From assembly GCA_965222725.1 (NCBI GenBank), contig OZ244969.1, positions 5,022,001 through 5,086,000 of the forward strand: DNA of 64,000 nucleotides, in the 5' to 3' direction. Numbering within the stretch: position 1 is the stretch's first letter; the number at the start of each line of letters is the position of its first letter. Source of the DNA: GCA-2748575 sp965222725 (GTDB taxonomy: Bacteria > Pseudomonadota > Gammaproteobacteria > Pseudomonadales > Ketobacteraceae). The position numbers were made by a program, and so were the translations under genes. Below, piece after piece: positions 24,995 to 34,068 of the stretch. The notes beneath the pieces are model-generated. The model saw only the letters and a program-made list of their open reading frames with translations. It had not been told where the DNA came from and ran no database searches.

Positions 24995-27406
24995 TTAGTC
25001 CGTTTCCGGAGACGCCGGATGCCGGAGGTGCCCTCGATGATAGAAGCGACGGGGAACCAGCGGTTTTATTCGGCCATTGCCCGGATTCAGCAACAGCGCC
25101 CCGGTATCGCTCAGTCGATACAGTGGAATTTCCCGGGCATCCGCGATGTCATCATTCTCTGATTGCCGTGAACGGCCCTGCCAGACAAACCAGCGCGCTT
25201 CGCTGAGACTGTTGTAAAAGGCACCGCTAAAGGATTCACCATTGCCGGGCGGCGCGGCCGCCAGCACGTAATCAAATGACTGTGCCGCAAAATGCCGGTT
25301 ATGAATAAGCCGATATTGCTGGTTGCGACTCAACTGCTCCAGCCAGAGCCAGCGATGTCCCTGCCACTGGAAACTGAAAGCACAGCTGGCCTGTGGAGCT
25401 GTATTATCCTTGTTGCCTTCATCCGGGAAGTGGTAGGCCACCCAATCAGTGAGAGAAAACGCGTTGGCCAGATAGTCTTGCTGCCCCAGCGATAAATAAC
25501 AGAGAGACAAAGGGAGCAGCTCCTCTGCAAGTTCACCTTTAGCCATAGCGACGCCTTTAGCCACAGTAACGCCCCCGGCCATTCCCCGGTAACCTTGCCA
25601 GGGTTGCCCATACCAAAGATCAGAATACGCCGTATCAACCGCCGACGGCACCCGGTTCGGATCCAGCGCTTCCAGCAACTGCCCTTCGTTATTCGATATC
25701 CCCGGACTGGCGTCGATCAACAGGCTTTCATTACCCTGGCGCAATACCGCCAGCGGCGTTTGGTGATTCAGCAGCACCAGTGCGGCGTCGGATTGCGGCA
25801 CCATTTTTGCCAGCAAGATCAGAAAACCCAAAGCGCACAGGCAGCGAACCATCCGTCCAAAGGGAAGCACAACCAGCAACGCGCAGGCAATCAATAGCAA
25901 CGACTCCATAAGCGATAACCTGAGCGCCAGATAATAAGGTGCTTGCTGATCCATCCATTGCAGACTGCAAAAAAGCACATCCACCAGCCAATAGGCCCAC
26001 TCCCCTAACCCTGCGCTGGCAGATCCCGTTATCATCAGCCATAGCATCTGCACCAGACACAAAGGGAGCAACAGCAAGGTCACCAGAGGAATGGCAAGCA
26101 GATTTGCCAGCAGGCTGTTCAGGGAAACACCCTGAAAGAAATACAGGGAAAACGGCAGCATAAAAAGGAAGATGGTTCCCTGCAGCATCACCAGAGATCT
26201 GAAAGAAGCCGGTTTTGGGGCTACTCCCGTAATGCGTTGCCCGGTGCTGATAAAGACCACGGCAACGGCTGCAAAACTCAGCCACAAACCCGCGGAAAGC
26301 ACTGCAAAGGGTTGCCGGAACAGAATCAGCAACAGGGCAATCACCAGTCCGTTCCACACCATTTTCGGCCGGGTGCTGAAACTGCCCAGCACAGCAAACA
26401 GCAGCATCAGAAAAGCCCGCTGGGTTGGCAGGGACAAACCCGCCAGCAGGCTATAAATCAGGCCCGTTGCGACGGCCATCAATCCCGCCGGCCACTGGGG
26501 ATAATAACGGTTCCGGAAAAATACCAAGCGCCGGAACAGCATCAGACTGCACCAGTATACCCAGCCACTGACAATACCCAGGTGCATACCGGAAATGGCC
26601 ATCAGGTGGCTGGTGCCGGTTTCCCGGAATAACGCCCAGTGTTCCCGGGTCAGCTCTGAACGGTCTCCCAGCGTCAGGGCCTGAATGATGGGAGACAAGG
26701 CCAATCCGCTGAAGGCAGAGGTTTCCACCAGAGAGGGAAATTCCAGCCCCCGGCGCAGTCGGTGACGCCAATAGGCGGCGCCCCGGTTTACCCCCAAAAA
26801 TACAGGCGTTTGCTCCACCAGATTCACGCTGCCGGGAATGTTCTGGCTGATTTCCCAGGCAGGCTTATCGAACCCCGGGTTACCCGGCCAGGACCTGTCC
26901 CGGAGCTCCAGCTCCAGAATCAGCCTCGCCCCGGGCTGACCCAGCATGGCCATACCAGCGAAAGCATCCGGATCATAGGTTGCGAGCACCTCTGGTCGGG
27001 CAACCAGCAGTTGAGAATCATCGCAGCTTTTCGGTAACGGGGGCTCCGGCGATACCACCGGGCAGATCAGCATTAATCGGGTGCGCAGCTTGCCATAGCT
27101 GGCAAGAGAAGGCTCACTGACCTCCACCAGCCAGTATGGCAGCTGCTTGAGCTGTTCCCGGGTATCCAGGTATTGGCCGCCGCGCCAGGCAGTGACTGCG
27201 GCGGCCAGGGCAAACACCAGCCCCATCAGGCAGGCGTTATGAAGCAAGCCTGCAACCCGGCCCGTGCTGCCGAAAAATCGTCGCAACATCAGGTTGGAGC
27301 ACGCCAGAATCAGCCCGAATATCAGAAAGTTATCCACCGGAAGCAAGTGGTTTGCACAAGCCACAAAGATGACACCGGCAGCACTCGCAAATAGGATTTT
27401 CAGCAT
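24995..27406 (-). CDS. comEC: DNA internalization competence protein ComEC/Rec2
   Basis: Inner-membrane channel that carries single-stranded DNA into the cytoplasm during natural transformation. It has 803 residues: an N-terminal DUF4131-like part, the Competence domain with about ten membrane segments starting with the signature HLMAISGMHLGIVSG (about 268-282), and a C-terminal beta-lactamase-like region. That last region has lost the usual metal-binding HxHxDH cluster and is shorter than in B. subtilis, so its nuclease role is doubtful. Presence of comEC together with pilZ suggests a possible capacity for DNA uptake. Confidence 0.93.
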   Translation of the reverse strand: MLKILFASAAGVIFVACANHLLPVDNFLIFGLILACSNLMLRRFFGSTGRVAGLLHNACLMGLVFALAAAVTAWRGGQYLDTREQLKQLPYWLVEVSEPSLASYGKLRTRLMLICPVVSPEPPLPKSCDDSQLLVARPEVLATYDPDAFAGMAMLGQPGARLILELELRDRSWPGNPGFDKPAWEISQNIPGSVNLVEQTPVFLGVNRGAAYWRHRLRRGLEFPSLVETSAFSGLALSPIIQALTLGDRSELTREHWALFRETGTSHLMAISGMHLGIVSGWVYWCSLMLFRRLVFFRNRYYPQWPAGLMAVATGLIYSLLAGLSLPTQRAFLMLLFAVLGSFSTRPKMVWNGLVIALLLILFRQPFAVLSAGLWLSFAAVAVVFISTGQRITGVAPKPASFRSLVMLQGTIFLFMLPFSLYFFQGVSLNSLLANLLAIPLVTLLLLPLCLVQMLWLMITGSASAGLGEWAYWLVDVLFCSLQWMDQQAPYYLALRLSLMESLLLIACALLVVLPFGRMVRCLCALGFLILLAKMVPQSDAALVLLNHQTPLAVLRQGNESLLIDASPGISNNEGQLLEALDPNRVPSAVDTAYSDLWYGQPWQGYRGMAGGVTVAKGVAMAKGELAEELLPLSLCYLSLGQQDYLANAFSLTDWVAYHFPDEGNKDNTAPQASCAFSFQWQGHRWLWLEQLSRNQQYRLIHNRHFAAQSFDYVLAAAPPGNGESFSGAFYNSLSEARWFVWQGRSRQSENDDIADAREIPLYRLSDTGALLLNPGNGRIKPLVPRRFYHRGHLRHPASPETD

Positions 27407-27503
27407 CTAGAGTTGTTTACTGAATCTGTGCATAATAGGCAGCTTCGTTGCGCTGGGCACAAATCTAATCAAGAGTGATGCAGGAAGTCGTGGGTAACTT
27501 GTT

Positions 27504-28097
27504 TTGAAAAAGTTTTTTAAGAAAAACATGCCCGACCCCCATGCCCTGAGAGAAAATCCCTGGCTTCGCATTTTTGTCCCTTTATTCGACGATCCCAACC
27601 TGCTGCACTTCAACCGTCGCTCCATTGCCGCTGGTGTTTTTTGCGGCGTCTTTGCTGCCTTTATCCCGCTGCCGGTGCAGATGTTTGCGGCCATTGTAAT
27701 GGCGGTGCTGTTCCGCGGTAATCTGGCGGTTGCTGTGGGCTTTACCTGGGTCAGCAATCCCCTGACCTATATCCCTATCTATTATTTCTGCTACCTGGTG
27801 GGCGAATTCATTATGGGCAGCCCCACCGATGCGGCGGGCAATGAAATCACCATCAATATCAAAGCCCTCATCTCCGACATGTTTGCCGGCGAGTTCACGG
27901 ATCTGATGGGATTTTTTATTACCAGTGGCGCCCAACTGCTGCTGGGGTGTTTTCTGATCGGGCTATTGGCTTCCGCCATCAGTTATCTGCTGGTGGGATA
28001 CCTGTGGCGGGTGCATGTATTGAAAAGCTGGAAAGTCCGCCGTCTTGCCCGCAAGCAAAAAAAGCTCGCCGCACAGAAAGAAGACAGCAACAAGTAA
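27504..28097 (+). CDS. DUF2062 membrane protein
   Basis: A 197-residue membrane protein of the DUF2062 family, function unknown. The N-terminal MPDPHALRENPWLRIF segment and FIPLPVQMFAAIVMAVLFRGNLAV are typical. About three membrane segments are predicted (near 45-75, 80-105, 140-170), and the C-terminus is strongly basic (RRLARKQKKLAAQK). The frame opens at TTG 27504 because family members start with a basic stretch before MPDP; an ATG at 27528 is the alternative. It is divergent from comEC and convergent with lolD, as in Pseudomonas. Confidence 0.85.
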   Translation: MKKFFKKNMPDPHALRENPWLRIFVPLFDDPNLLHFNRRSIAAGVFCGVFAAFIPLPVQMFAAIVMAVLFRGNLAVAVGFTWVSNPLTYIPIYYFCYLVGEFIMGSPTDAAGNEITINIKALISDMFAGEFTDLMGFFITSGAQLLLGCFLIGLLASAISYLLVGYLWRVHVLKSWKVRRLARKQKKLAAQKEDSNK

Positions 28098-28120
28098 AAG
28101 AAAAAGAGAGACCGAATAAA

Positions 28121-28837
28121 TCAGGACGGCAGAATAGCCGCCGTATCCTGGGGGTCCGCTTCTGCCAGTGAACCATCTTCCATTTTGAATACCCGCTTGA
28201 CCTGCCCTGCCAGCCCCAGATCGTGGGTGACAATCAAAAACGACGTACGCAGGGACTCATTCAGTTCATGCATCAGGTGCTGAATCTCGCGGGCCGTGTG
28301 CACATCCAGGTTGCCGGTGGGTTCATCTGCCAGTACACAATCCGGTTCGGTCACCAGTGCCCGGGCTATAGCTACCCGCTGGCGCTCGCCGCCGGAAAGC
28401 TCTGAGGGCTTATGACCCAAACGGTGCGACAGGCCAACCCTGCCCAGCATGGTTTCGGCCTTTTCCCGGGCGGCTTTCACATTCAACCCAGCCCGCATCA
28501 GTAACGGCATGGCCACGTTTTCCAGCGCCGAGAACTCAGGCAACAGGTGATGAAACTGGTAAACCACACCAATATGGCGGTTACGTATCTCGCCGCGCTG
28601 CCTTTCGTTCATCCGGGAAAGGTCCTTTCCGCCCACTTCCACAGAGCCGGAGGTGGGTACATCCAAACCACCGAGCAAGTGCAGCAAGGTGGTTTTTCCG
28701 GAACCGGAATTGCCGATAATCGCGGCAAAGTCGCCCCGCTCCAGTTCAAATTCAATGCCTTTCAGCACATCAATCTTGCCGGCGCCTTCGTCAAAGGTTT
28801 TTACCAGGTTTCGGCAACGGAGAATCACATCACTCAT
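28121..28837 (-). CDS. lolD: Lipoprotein-releasing ABC transporter ATPase LolD
   Basis: ATPase of the Lol system that extracts outer-membrane-bound lipoproteins from the inner membrane and hands them to LolA. The 238 residues show Walker A GNSGSGKTT (42-50), the Q-loop VYQFHHLLPEF, the signature LSGGERQR and Walker B CVLADEPTGNLD. Its start overlaps the end of the LolC/E gene by 8 bp. Only one permease gene accompanies it. Confidence 0.95.
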   Translation of the reverse strand: MSDVILRCRNLVKTFDEGAGKIDVLKGIEFELERGDFAAIIGNSGSGKTTLLHLLGGLDVPTSGSVEVGGKDLSRMNERQRGEIRNRHIGVVYQFHHLLPEFSALENVAMPLLMRAGLNVKAAREKAETMLGRVGLSHRLGHKPSELSGGERQRVAIARALVTEPDCVLADEPTGNLDVHTAREIQHLMHELNESLRTSFLIVTHDLGLAGQVKRVFKMEDGSLAEADPQDTAAILPS

Positions 28838-30065
28838 AACGCAACGCCTCCGCCGGTTCGATTTTTGCCGCGCGTCGCGCCGGGTAGATGGTGGCCAGGA
28901 AGCTCATGGCAAAGGCGACGCCGGCCACCATGATGACGTTGTCCTGACGCAGCTCCGATGGCAGATAATTAACGAAATATTGCTGGAAGAGCGCCACCTG
29001 AAAGGTGCTTTCCACCCAGCTGGCAAAATCACTGATGTTGGTGGCAATAAAGATACCCAGCAAGGTACCGGCCACCGTTCCCAGCACACCGATAAAGGTG
29101 CCTTGCACCATAAAGATTCCCATCACCGTGCGGGGGCTGGCCCCCAGCGTACGGAGAATAGCGATATCGGATTTCTTGTCCGTCACGACCATCACCAGGC
29201 TGGAGACAATATTGAACGCCGCCACTGCCACAATCAGCAGCAGCAGGAGCGCCATCATGGTTTTTTCCAGCTTGATGGCCTGAAACAGGTTACCGTGGGT
29301 GCGGGTCCAGTCACTGGCGTAGAACTGGCCTTCCAGTTCGTTGGCCACTTTCCAGGATACCTCGGTGGCCTTGAAGAGGTTTTCCAGTTTCAGGCGCACA
29401 CCCTGGGCCCGGCCGGGAATTTTCATCAGTTTGGCGGCGTCATCCAGATGGATGTAGGCCATCATGCCATCCACTTCGGCGCCAACGCGGAAAATACCGC
29501 TCACCTTGAAACGCTTGAAGCGGGGAATCACCCCTGCCGGTGTTACCGAGGCTTCCGGCAGCACAAAGGTTACCTTGTCGCCTACCGCCAGCCCCAGACT
29601 ATGGGCAAGCCCGGCGCCGAGAATAATGTTGTATTTATCATCGTTAAGGGAGGCCAGGGTTCCCGCTTTCATATGCTGGGAAATAATGGAGACTTTATCC
29701 TCGTATTCCGGCTGCACACCGGTCACGAATGCCCCGGTGACTTCACCACGATGGCTGAGCATACCCTGCAGCTGGATAAAAGGGGCGGCACCGGTCACCT
29801 GGGGGTGCTCCTCGGCTTTGTTCACCACCCGTTTCCAGTCGGGAATGGGCTCATAGCCCAGCACACTGGCCTGGGATACCATGCCGAGAATACGTACCTG
29901 CAGTTCCCGGTCAAAGCCGTTCATCACGGATAGAACCACAATAAGAACCGTTACCCCCAGGGTAAGACCCAGGATGGATGTCAGGGATATAAATGAAATG
30001 AAATGATTGCGGCGCTTGGCGCGGGTATAGCGCAGCCCCACGTACAATGATAATGGCTTGAACAT
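28830..30065 (-). CDS. lolC: Lipoprotein-releasing permease, LolC/E family
   Basis: Permease of the Lol complex. I start it at the ATG at 30065, giving 411 residues beginning MFKPLSLYVGLRY, the family N-terminus; a frame extension upstream would add 43 poorly conserved residues. Four membrane segments are present (about 22-48, 275-300, 315-345, 375-400) around a large periplasmic domain. Pseudomonas and E. coli carry two different permeases flanking or following lolD; here only one is present locally, as in LolF-type (LolDF) systems. Whether it is LolC, LolE or LolF cannot be decided by eye. Confidence 0.92.
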   Translation of the reverse strand: MFKPLSLYVGLRYTRAKRRNHFISFISLTSILGLTLGVTVLIVVLSVMNGFDRELQVRILGMVSQASVLGYEPIPDWKRVVNKAEEHPQVTGAAPFIQLQGMLSHRGEVTGAFVTGVQPEYEDKVSIISQHMKAGTLASLNDDKYNIILGAGLAHSLGLAVGDKVTFVLPEASVTPAGVIPRFKRFKVSGIFRVGAEVDGMMAYIHLDDAAKLMKIPGRAQGVRLKLENLFKATEVSWKVANELEGQFYASDWTRTHGNLFQAIKLEKTMMALLLLLIVAVAAFNIVSSLVMVVTDKKSDIAILRTLGASPRTVMGIFMVQGTFIGVLGTVAGTLLGIFIATNISDFASWVESTFQVALFQQYFVNYLPSELRQDNVIMVAGVAFAMSFLATIYPARRAAKIEPAEALRYE

Positions 30066-30238
30066 GGCCGGCATTAAACCATAGGCGATGGTCGATTTCA
30101 TCGAAAAAGTACATAATTTTCGGGAAGATAGGCACTCCCCGGGGGAAACCCGGCCAAACCCGCGCATTCCTGTTAAACTGAAAGCCAGAACCACAATAAC
30201 CCCCTGTCACAGGCCCCAGGTAACGGAGAGGACATCAG

Positions 30239-30829
30239 GTGCCAAAGCTGGAAATAGATCGCCGCGATTTTTTTCGACTCAGTGACGAAATCCACCTGGT
30301 ACGTCACCCCATTGAAAAACACATGCTCAGTGAGGATCCCTACGGGACCCAGTACAACCTTCCCCGCCAGGCCATTCTGCTGAGCCAGCTGCAAGCCATC
30401 GATAACGAATCCCAGCCGCTGTTAACCCAGATCAACGATTCCAACCGTGCCATCGGCACCTATCTCCGGGCGCTGGAAGAAAAGATCGACTGTATTGCCC
30501 GGCATATAGTGGCGGATTTCGATGAGAAAACCCTGCTCAAGGAAAACGTCGATATCAGTGAAGGCGGTATCTCCTTCTGGAATAATGCACCAATGGAGGA
30601 AAACAGCTTTCTCCACCTCACCATGATGCTGTTTCCCTCCTACACCACCATTGCCAGCATCGGGCAGGTAAAGTCCTGCGAGGCCAGCGAAGAAAACCAG
30701 TCCCGGTATCGTGTTGGTGTGGAGTTCGCCGTGCTGCTGGAAAACGACCGCAAGCGCCTTACCAAACACATCAGGCGCAAACAATCTATCGAGTTACGTG
30801 AACGAAGCCAGAAAAATCAGCAAAATTAA
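30239..30829 (+). CDS. PilZ domain-containing protein
   Basis: A 196-residue cytosolic protein opening from a GTG at 30239 with a clear GGAGAGG upstream. The N-terminus (RRDFFRL) resembles the c-di-GMP-contacting Arg segment, but it sits far from the later PilZ-like beta region (about 95-170), where DISEGGISFW is a good match to the D/NxSxxG motif. Between them is a helical insertion (about 50-90). It may be a c-di-GMP effector with the binding loop split from the barrel. Neighbours give no functional hint. In many Pseudomonas genomes a PilZ protein lies beside lolCDE, which supports the family call. Confidence 0.8.
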   Translation: MPKLEIDRRDFFRLSDEIHLVRHPIEKHMLSEDPYGTQYNLPRQAILLSQLQAIDNESQPLLTQINDSNRAIGTYLRALEEKIDCIARHIVADFDEKTLLKENVDISEGGISFWNNAPMEENSFLHLTMMLFPSYTTIASIGQVKSCEASEENQSRYRVGVEFAVLLENDRKRLTKHIRRKQSIELRERSQKNQQN

Positions 30830-30890
30830 TAGATATGGCTGTCTGATCTCTGCTATAACTTAAAGAAGACACTAATAAATCAGAATAAAA

Positions 30891-30938
30891 CAAGGTGTTA
30901 GCGCCAGATCTTCAGGAAATGGCACAACACCTTATAAA
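30891..30938 (+). promoter_or_regulatory. Hairpin in the leader of the small secreted protein gene
   Basis: AAGGTGTT (30891-30898) pairs with AACACCTT, and further internal GCC/GGC pairing is possible across about 48 nt. It ends roughly 25 nt before the ATG at 30964 and is not followed by a T run, so it is not an ordinary terminator. Confidence 0.4.
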
Positions 30939-30963
30939 GCTTTAAAAACAGGAGCTTGTGTTT

Positions 30964-31257
30964 ATGAAAAAGAGCCTGGCTTTGATGCTGTGCATGGGCA
31001 CAGCCGGCGCATTAACGGCAAGCCTGCCTGCCACCGCGGACACCATGGCTGTTCCCGCGGGCCAACAGGGCACAAAAAGCATTCAGACTCCTGACCGCGG
31101 CCTGAACAGATCCCAGGTTGAGCAGCGTTACGGACAACCCGGTACCCGCAAGGCACCGGTGGGCGATCCGCCGATTATCCGCTGGATTTATGATGGCTAC
31201 ACCGTTTACTTTGAAAACGACTACGTGATTCATTCAGTTCGTCATCCCAACCAGTAA
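30964..31257 (+). CDS. Small secreted protein of unknown function
   Basis: A 97-residue protein with a clear signal peptide, MKKSLALMLCMGTAGALTAS..., cut probably after ATA near residue 25. The mature part contains RSQVEQRYGQPGTRKAPVGD and PPIIRWIYDGYTVYFEND, a pattern known from small periplasmic proteins of Pseudomonas relatives and loosely like the SmpA/BamE fold. I start at the ATG 30964 because GGAG is 9 nt upstream; the GTG at 30958 is too close to that site. Function unknown. It lies between the PilZ gene and aguA. Confidence 0.8.
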   Translation: MKKSLALMLCMGTAGALTASLPATADTMAVPAGQQGTKSIQTPDRGLNRSQVEQRYGQPGTRKAPVGDPPIIRWIYDGYTVYFENDYVIHSVRHPNQ

Positions 31258-31267
31258 CAATTTCTCC

Positions 31268-31273
31268 TATAAT
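31268..31273 (+). promoter_or_regulatory. Consensus -10 box upstream of aguA
   Basis: A perfect TATAAT lies 43 bp before the aguA start, in the short gap after the secreted-protein gene. No convincing -35 box was found at 16-18 bp. It is a plausible start point for the aguA-aguB-phosphodiesterase-lipoprotein run. Confidence 0.35.
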
Positions 31274-31316
31274 CGCTCCCGCCTGTTCCCGGGTTTATGA
31301 CTGACTGAGCGACAAC

Positions 31317-32384
31317 ATGACATCAACACCTTCTTTAAGCTTCCTGGCTGAATGGCAGCGCCAGGAAGCCGTGCTTATTGCCTGGCCCTTTGCCAATTCT
31401 GACTGGCAACCCTGGCTGGAATCCATACAACAGAGTTATGTGGAGCTGACGGCCGCCATTGCGGAATCAGCCACGCCTCTCATTCTGTGTCAGGACGAAA
31501 ACCACCGCGAAGACATAACCCGCCAACTGGGTGCTGAGCTAAGCGCCAAAGTTTGTCTGGTCCCCTGCTCTTACAACGACACCTGGTGCCGTGATTACGG
31601 CCCCATCGGCCTGGGTGACCACAGCGGTTTGAAATCCCTGGTGAGTTTTGAGTTCACCGGCTGGGGCGACAAATACGAAGCCGGTGCCGACAATCAGGTG
31701 AATGAATCCCTGAACCGGCAGGGTGTGTGGAACCTGCCGGTAACCAGTATTGCTTTTGATCTGGAAGGCGGCGCAATAGAAACCGACGGCGAAGGTACTC
31801 TGCTCACCACCGAAGCCTGCCTGATGGCGGGAAATCGCAACGAATCCATGAGCAAGGACGATGTAGACGCCGCCCTGAAACGTTATCTGGGTGTGGAACG
31901 GGTGATCTGGCTGACTGAAGGCTTTCTGATTGGCGATGACACCGACAGCCACGTGGACAACCTGGTGCGCTTTGCCAATCCGGACACGCTGGTTTATGCC
32001 TGCTGCGATAACCCCGAGGATTCCCATTACGCGCCACTCAAGGCCATGGAAGCCGAAGTGAAATCCCTCACCCGGCGCAATGGTGAGCCCTACCGCTGTC
32101 TGCCACTGATGATTCCCGAAGCCCGCTATGACGAAAGCGGCACCCGGCTGCCTGCCAGCTACGTGAATTTTCTGATTCTGAATGATACGGTGATCGTACC
32201 GACGTTTCAGAGCCCCTATGATGACAAAGCCCTGGCACAGCTGCAGACAGCATTTCCCGACCACCGCCTGATCGCGGTAAACGGGAGCCATCTGATCAAA
32301 CAATACGGCGGGCCACACTGCGCCACCATGCAGCTGCCGCGCCATGCGCTGACACCTGATTTTCCGGGAGGCAAAACATGTTAA
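31317..32384 (+). CDS. aguA: Agmatine deiminase
   Basis: Hydrolyses agmatine to N-carbamoylputrescine and ammonia. The 355 residues belong to the peptidyl-arginine deiminase fold. The catalytic cysteine is C335 in GGPHCATMQ, and substrate-site strings are WCRDYGPIGL, FDLEGGAIETDGEGTLL and DDTDSHVDNLVRF. It overlaps aguB by 7 bp. Together they form the agmatine-to-putrescine route, which lets arginine serve as nitrogen source or polyamine precursor. Confidence 0.95.
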   Translation: MTSTPSLSFLAEWQRQEAVLIAWPFANSDWQPWLESIQQSYVELTAAIAESATPLILCQDENHREDITRQLGAELSAKVCLVPCSYNDTWCRDYGPIGLGDHSGLKSLVSFEFTGWGDKYEAGADNQVNESLNRQGVWNLPVTSIAFDLEGGAIETDGEGTLLTTEACLMAGNRNESMSKDDVDAALKRYLGVERVIWLTEGFLIGDDTDSHVDNLVRFANPDTLVYACCDNPEDSHYAPLKAMEAEVKSLTRRNGEPYRCLPLMIPEARYDESGTRLPASYVNFLILNDTVIVPTFQSPYDDKALAQLQTAFPDHRLIAVNGSHLIKQYGGPHCATMQLPRHALTPDFPGGKTC

Positions 32385-33280
32385 AGGTTGCCGTGATTCA
32401 ACAGGCCTGCTGGCCCGACAAGGAAAAAAGCCTGGCGGAAACTGAACGCCTTGTAGAAACCCTGGCCGGCCAGGGGGTTGAACTGATTCTGCTGCAGGAA
32501 TTGCACGCCACCCAGTATTTCTGCCAGATAGAAAGCCTGGAATTTTTCGACCTGGCAGAGCCTGTTCAGGGCCCCACCACGCAACGACTTGCCGACATGG
32601 CAAAGAAACACCAGTGCGTTATTGTGGGCTCCATTTTTGAAAAGCGCATGGCGGGTGTGTTCCACAACACCTCGGTGGTACTGGAAAAAAACGGCGAACT
32701 GGCCGGCTTCTATCGCAAAATGCATATCCCCGATGACCCGGGTTTTTACGAGAAGTTTTACTTCACCCCCGGCGATGCCGAGCTGAATGAGCGCAATGCG
32801 TTTCGCCCCATCAACACCAGCGTGGGCAAGCTCGGGGTACTGGTGTGCTGGGATCAGTGGTACCCGGAAGCAGCCCGCCTGATGGCTCTGGCCGGTGCAG
32901 ACATACTGCTCTACCCCACCGCCATTGGCTGGGATCAGCACGACACACACGATGAACAGCAACGCCAGCTCAACGCCTGGCGTACCATTCAGCAGTCCCA
33001 CGCGGTGGCCAATCATCTGCCTGTGCTGGTAGCCAATCGCATTGGCCATGAGGCGGATCCCAGCGAACAAACCCCGGGCACGCAGTTCTGGGGCAACAGT
33101 TTTATCGCCGGGCAACAGGGCGAGTTGCTGGCCCTGGGCAACGATACCGACAGCCAGGCGCTAACCGCAGAAATCGATCTGAAGCGCACCGAGCACCTGC
33201 GTCAGCTCTGGCCCTATTTCAGGGACCGGCGAATTGATGCCTACAATCCCATTCTGAAACGAGCGAACACGGATTCCTGA
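32378..33280 (+). CDS. aguB: N-carbamoylputrescine amidase
   Basis: Nitrilase-family enzyme that releases putrescine, CO2 and ammonia from N-carbamoylputrescine. It has 300 residues, with the Glu-Lys-Cys triad in LLQELHATQYF, FYRKMHIPDD and LVCWDQWYPEAAR. Translationally coupled to aguA by a 7-bp overlap. A phosphodiesterase gene follows after 14 bp, so it may share the transcript although its function is unrelated. Confidence 0.95.
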   Translation: MLKVAVIQQACWPDKEKSLAETERLVETLAGQGVELILLQELHATQYFCQIESLEFFDLAEPVQGPTTQRLADMAKKHQCVIVGSIFEKRMAGVFHNTSVVLEKNGELAGFYRKMHIPDDPGFYEKFYFTPGDAELNERNAFRPINTSVGKLGVLVCWDQWYPEAARLMALAGADILLYPTAIGWDQHDTHDEQQRQLNAWRTIQQSHAVANHLPVLVANRIGHEADPSEQTPGTQFWGNSFIAGQQGELLALGNDTDSQALTAEIDLKRTEHLRQLWPYFRDRRIDAYNPILKRANTDS

Positions 33281-33294
33281 CAGGACACGACAGC

Positions 33295-34068
33295 ATGCAA
33301 ATCATTGGTCATCGCGGCGCAAGGAATGAAGCACCGGAAAATACCCTGCTGGGATTCAAGCATCTGCGTTCCTTGGGTATCCATCATGTAGAGCTGGATG
33401 TACGCCTGTCGAAAGACAAACAGCTGGTGGTGTTGCATGACACCACCCTGGACCGGACCACCGATCAGAAAGGCAAACTCAGCGACTATACGGCCGCAGA
33501 GCTGGCCAACCTGAATGCCGGCGCCGGTTTCCGCAGCAAGTCTGCCAACGCCACCGCCATCACCCATCCGTTCAGCGGTGTGCCTACCCTGGAACAGGTC
33601 ATTCTGGAATGGCCTGAACTGCAGTTTATTCAACTGGAAGTAAAAAGCGCCGATCGCGATTCTCTGACCATGATCGCCGAACGCATTAATTTTCTGGTGG
33701 ATGCGCACCAGATTTCCCGGCGCTGCTGTGTCACCTCATCAGACACGGAAATGCTCAGAATCGTGGGCAAGCGCTATCGGCATATCAAGCGTGGCTATGT
33801 AGCGGAACGCTTTATGCGTGATCCCATTGGCGTCTGCGTTAACCTGGACTGCGAATACCTGGTGATTAACTGGCGCAAATGTAGCGAAGCCCTGATTGAG
33901 CGGGCCCATGCCCACGGGCTGCAAGTGTCCGTATGGACGGTGAACAAGCTGGATGTGGCGCTGAAGCTGTACGAATGGGGCGCCGACAGCCTGATTACCG
34001 ATGAACCCACCGCCATGCTGAAAGCCTTCAATCAGATCCACCACCGTCATTATGAGATACACAGTTAA
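33295..34068 (+). CDS. Glycerophosphodiester phosphodiesterase (cytosolic GDPD type)
   Basis: Hydrolyses glycerophosphodiesters to glycerol 3-phosphate and an alcohol. The 257 residues start IIGHRGARNEAPENT (catalytic His and Arg of the family) and continue with HVELDVRLSKDKQLVVLHD, which holds the metal-binding Glu-Asp and second catalytic His. There is no signal peptide, so it is the UgpQ-like cytosolic type. It overlaps the downstream lipoprotein gene by 17 bp. A similar gene lies in this neighbourhood in Pseudomonas. Confidence 0.9.
   Translation: MQIIGHRGARNEAPENTLLGFKHLRSLGIHHVELDVRLSKDKQLVVLHDTTLDRTTDQKGKLSDYTAAELANLNAGAGFRSKSANATAITHPFSGVPTLEQVILEWPELQFIQLEVKSADRDSLTMIAERINFLVDAHQISRRCCVTSSDTEMLRIVGKRYRHIKRGYVAERFMRDPIGVCVNLDCEYLVINWRKCSEALIERAHAHGLQVSVWTVNKLDVALKLYEWGADSLITDEPTAMLKAFNQIHHRHYEIHS

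Noticed and set aside
24995..25600. Frameshift or truncation of comEC
   Set aside because: The C-terminal part lacks the metal cluster of longer ComEC proteins, but the frame is continuous and many proteobacterial forms look alike, so I do not call it a pseudogene.
28653..29933. A 426-residue plus-strand frame opposite the LolC/E gene
   Set aside because: Antisense shadow of a well-conserved gene; no ribosome site and no recognisable domain.
31539..32603. A 354-residue minus-strand frame opposite aguA and aguB
   Set aside because: Both aguA and aguB show catalytic motifs on the plus strand, so this is a shadow.
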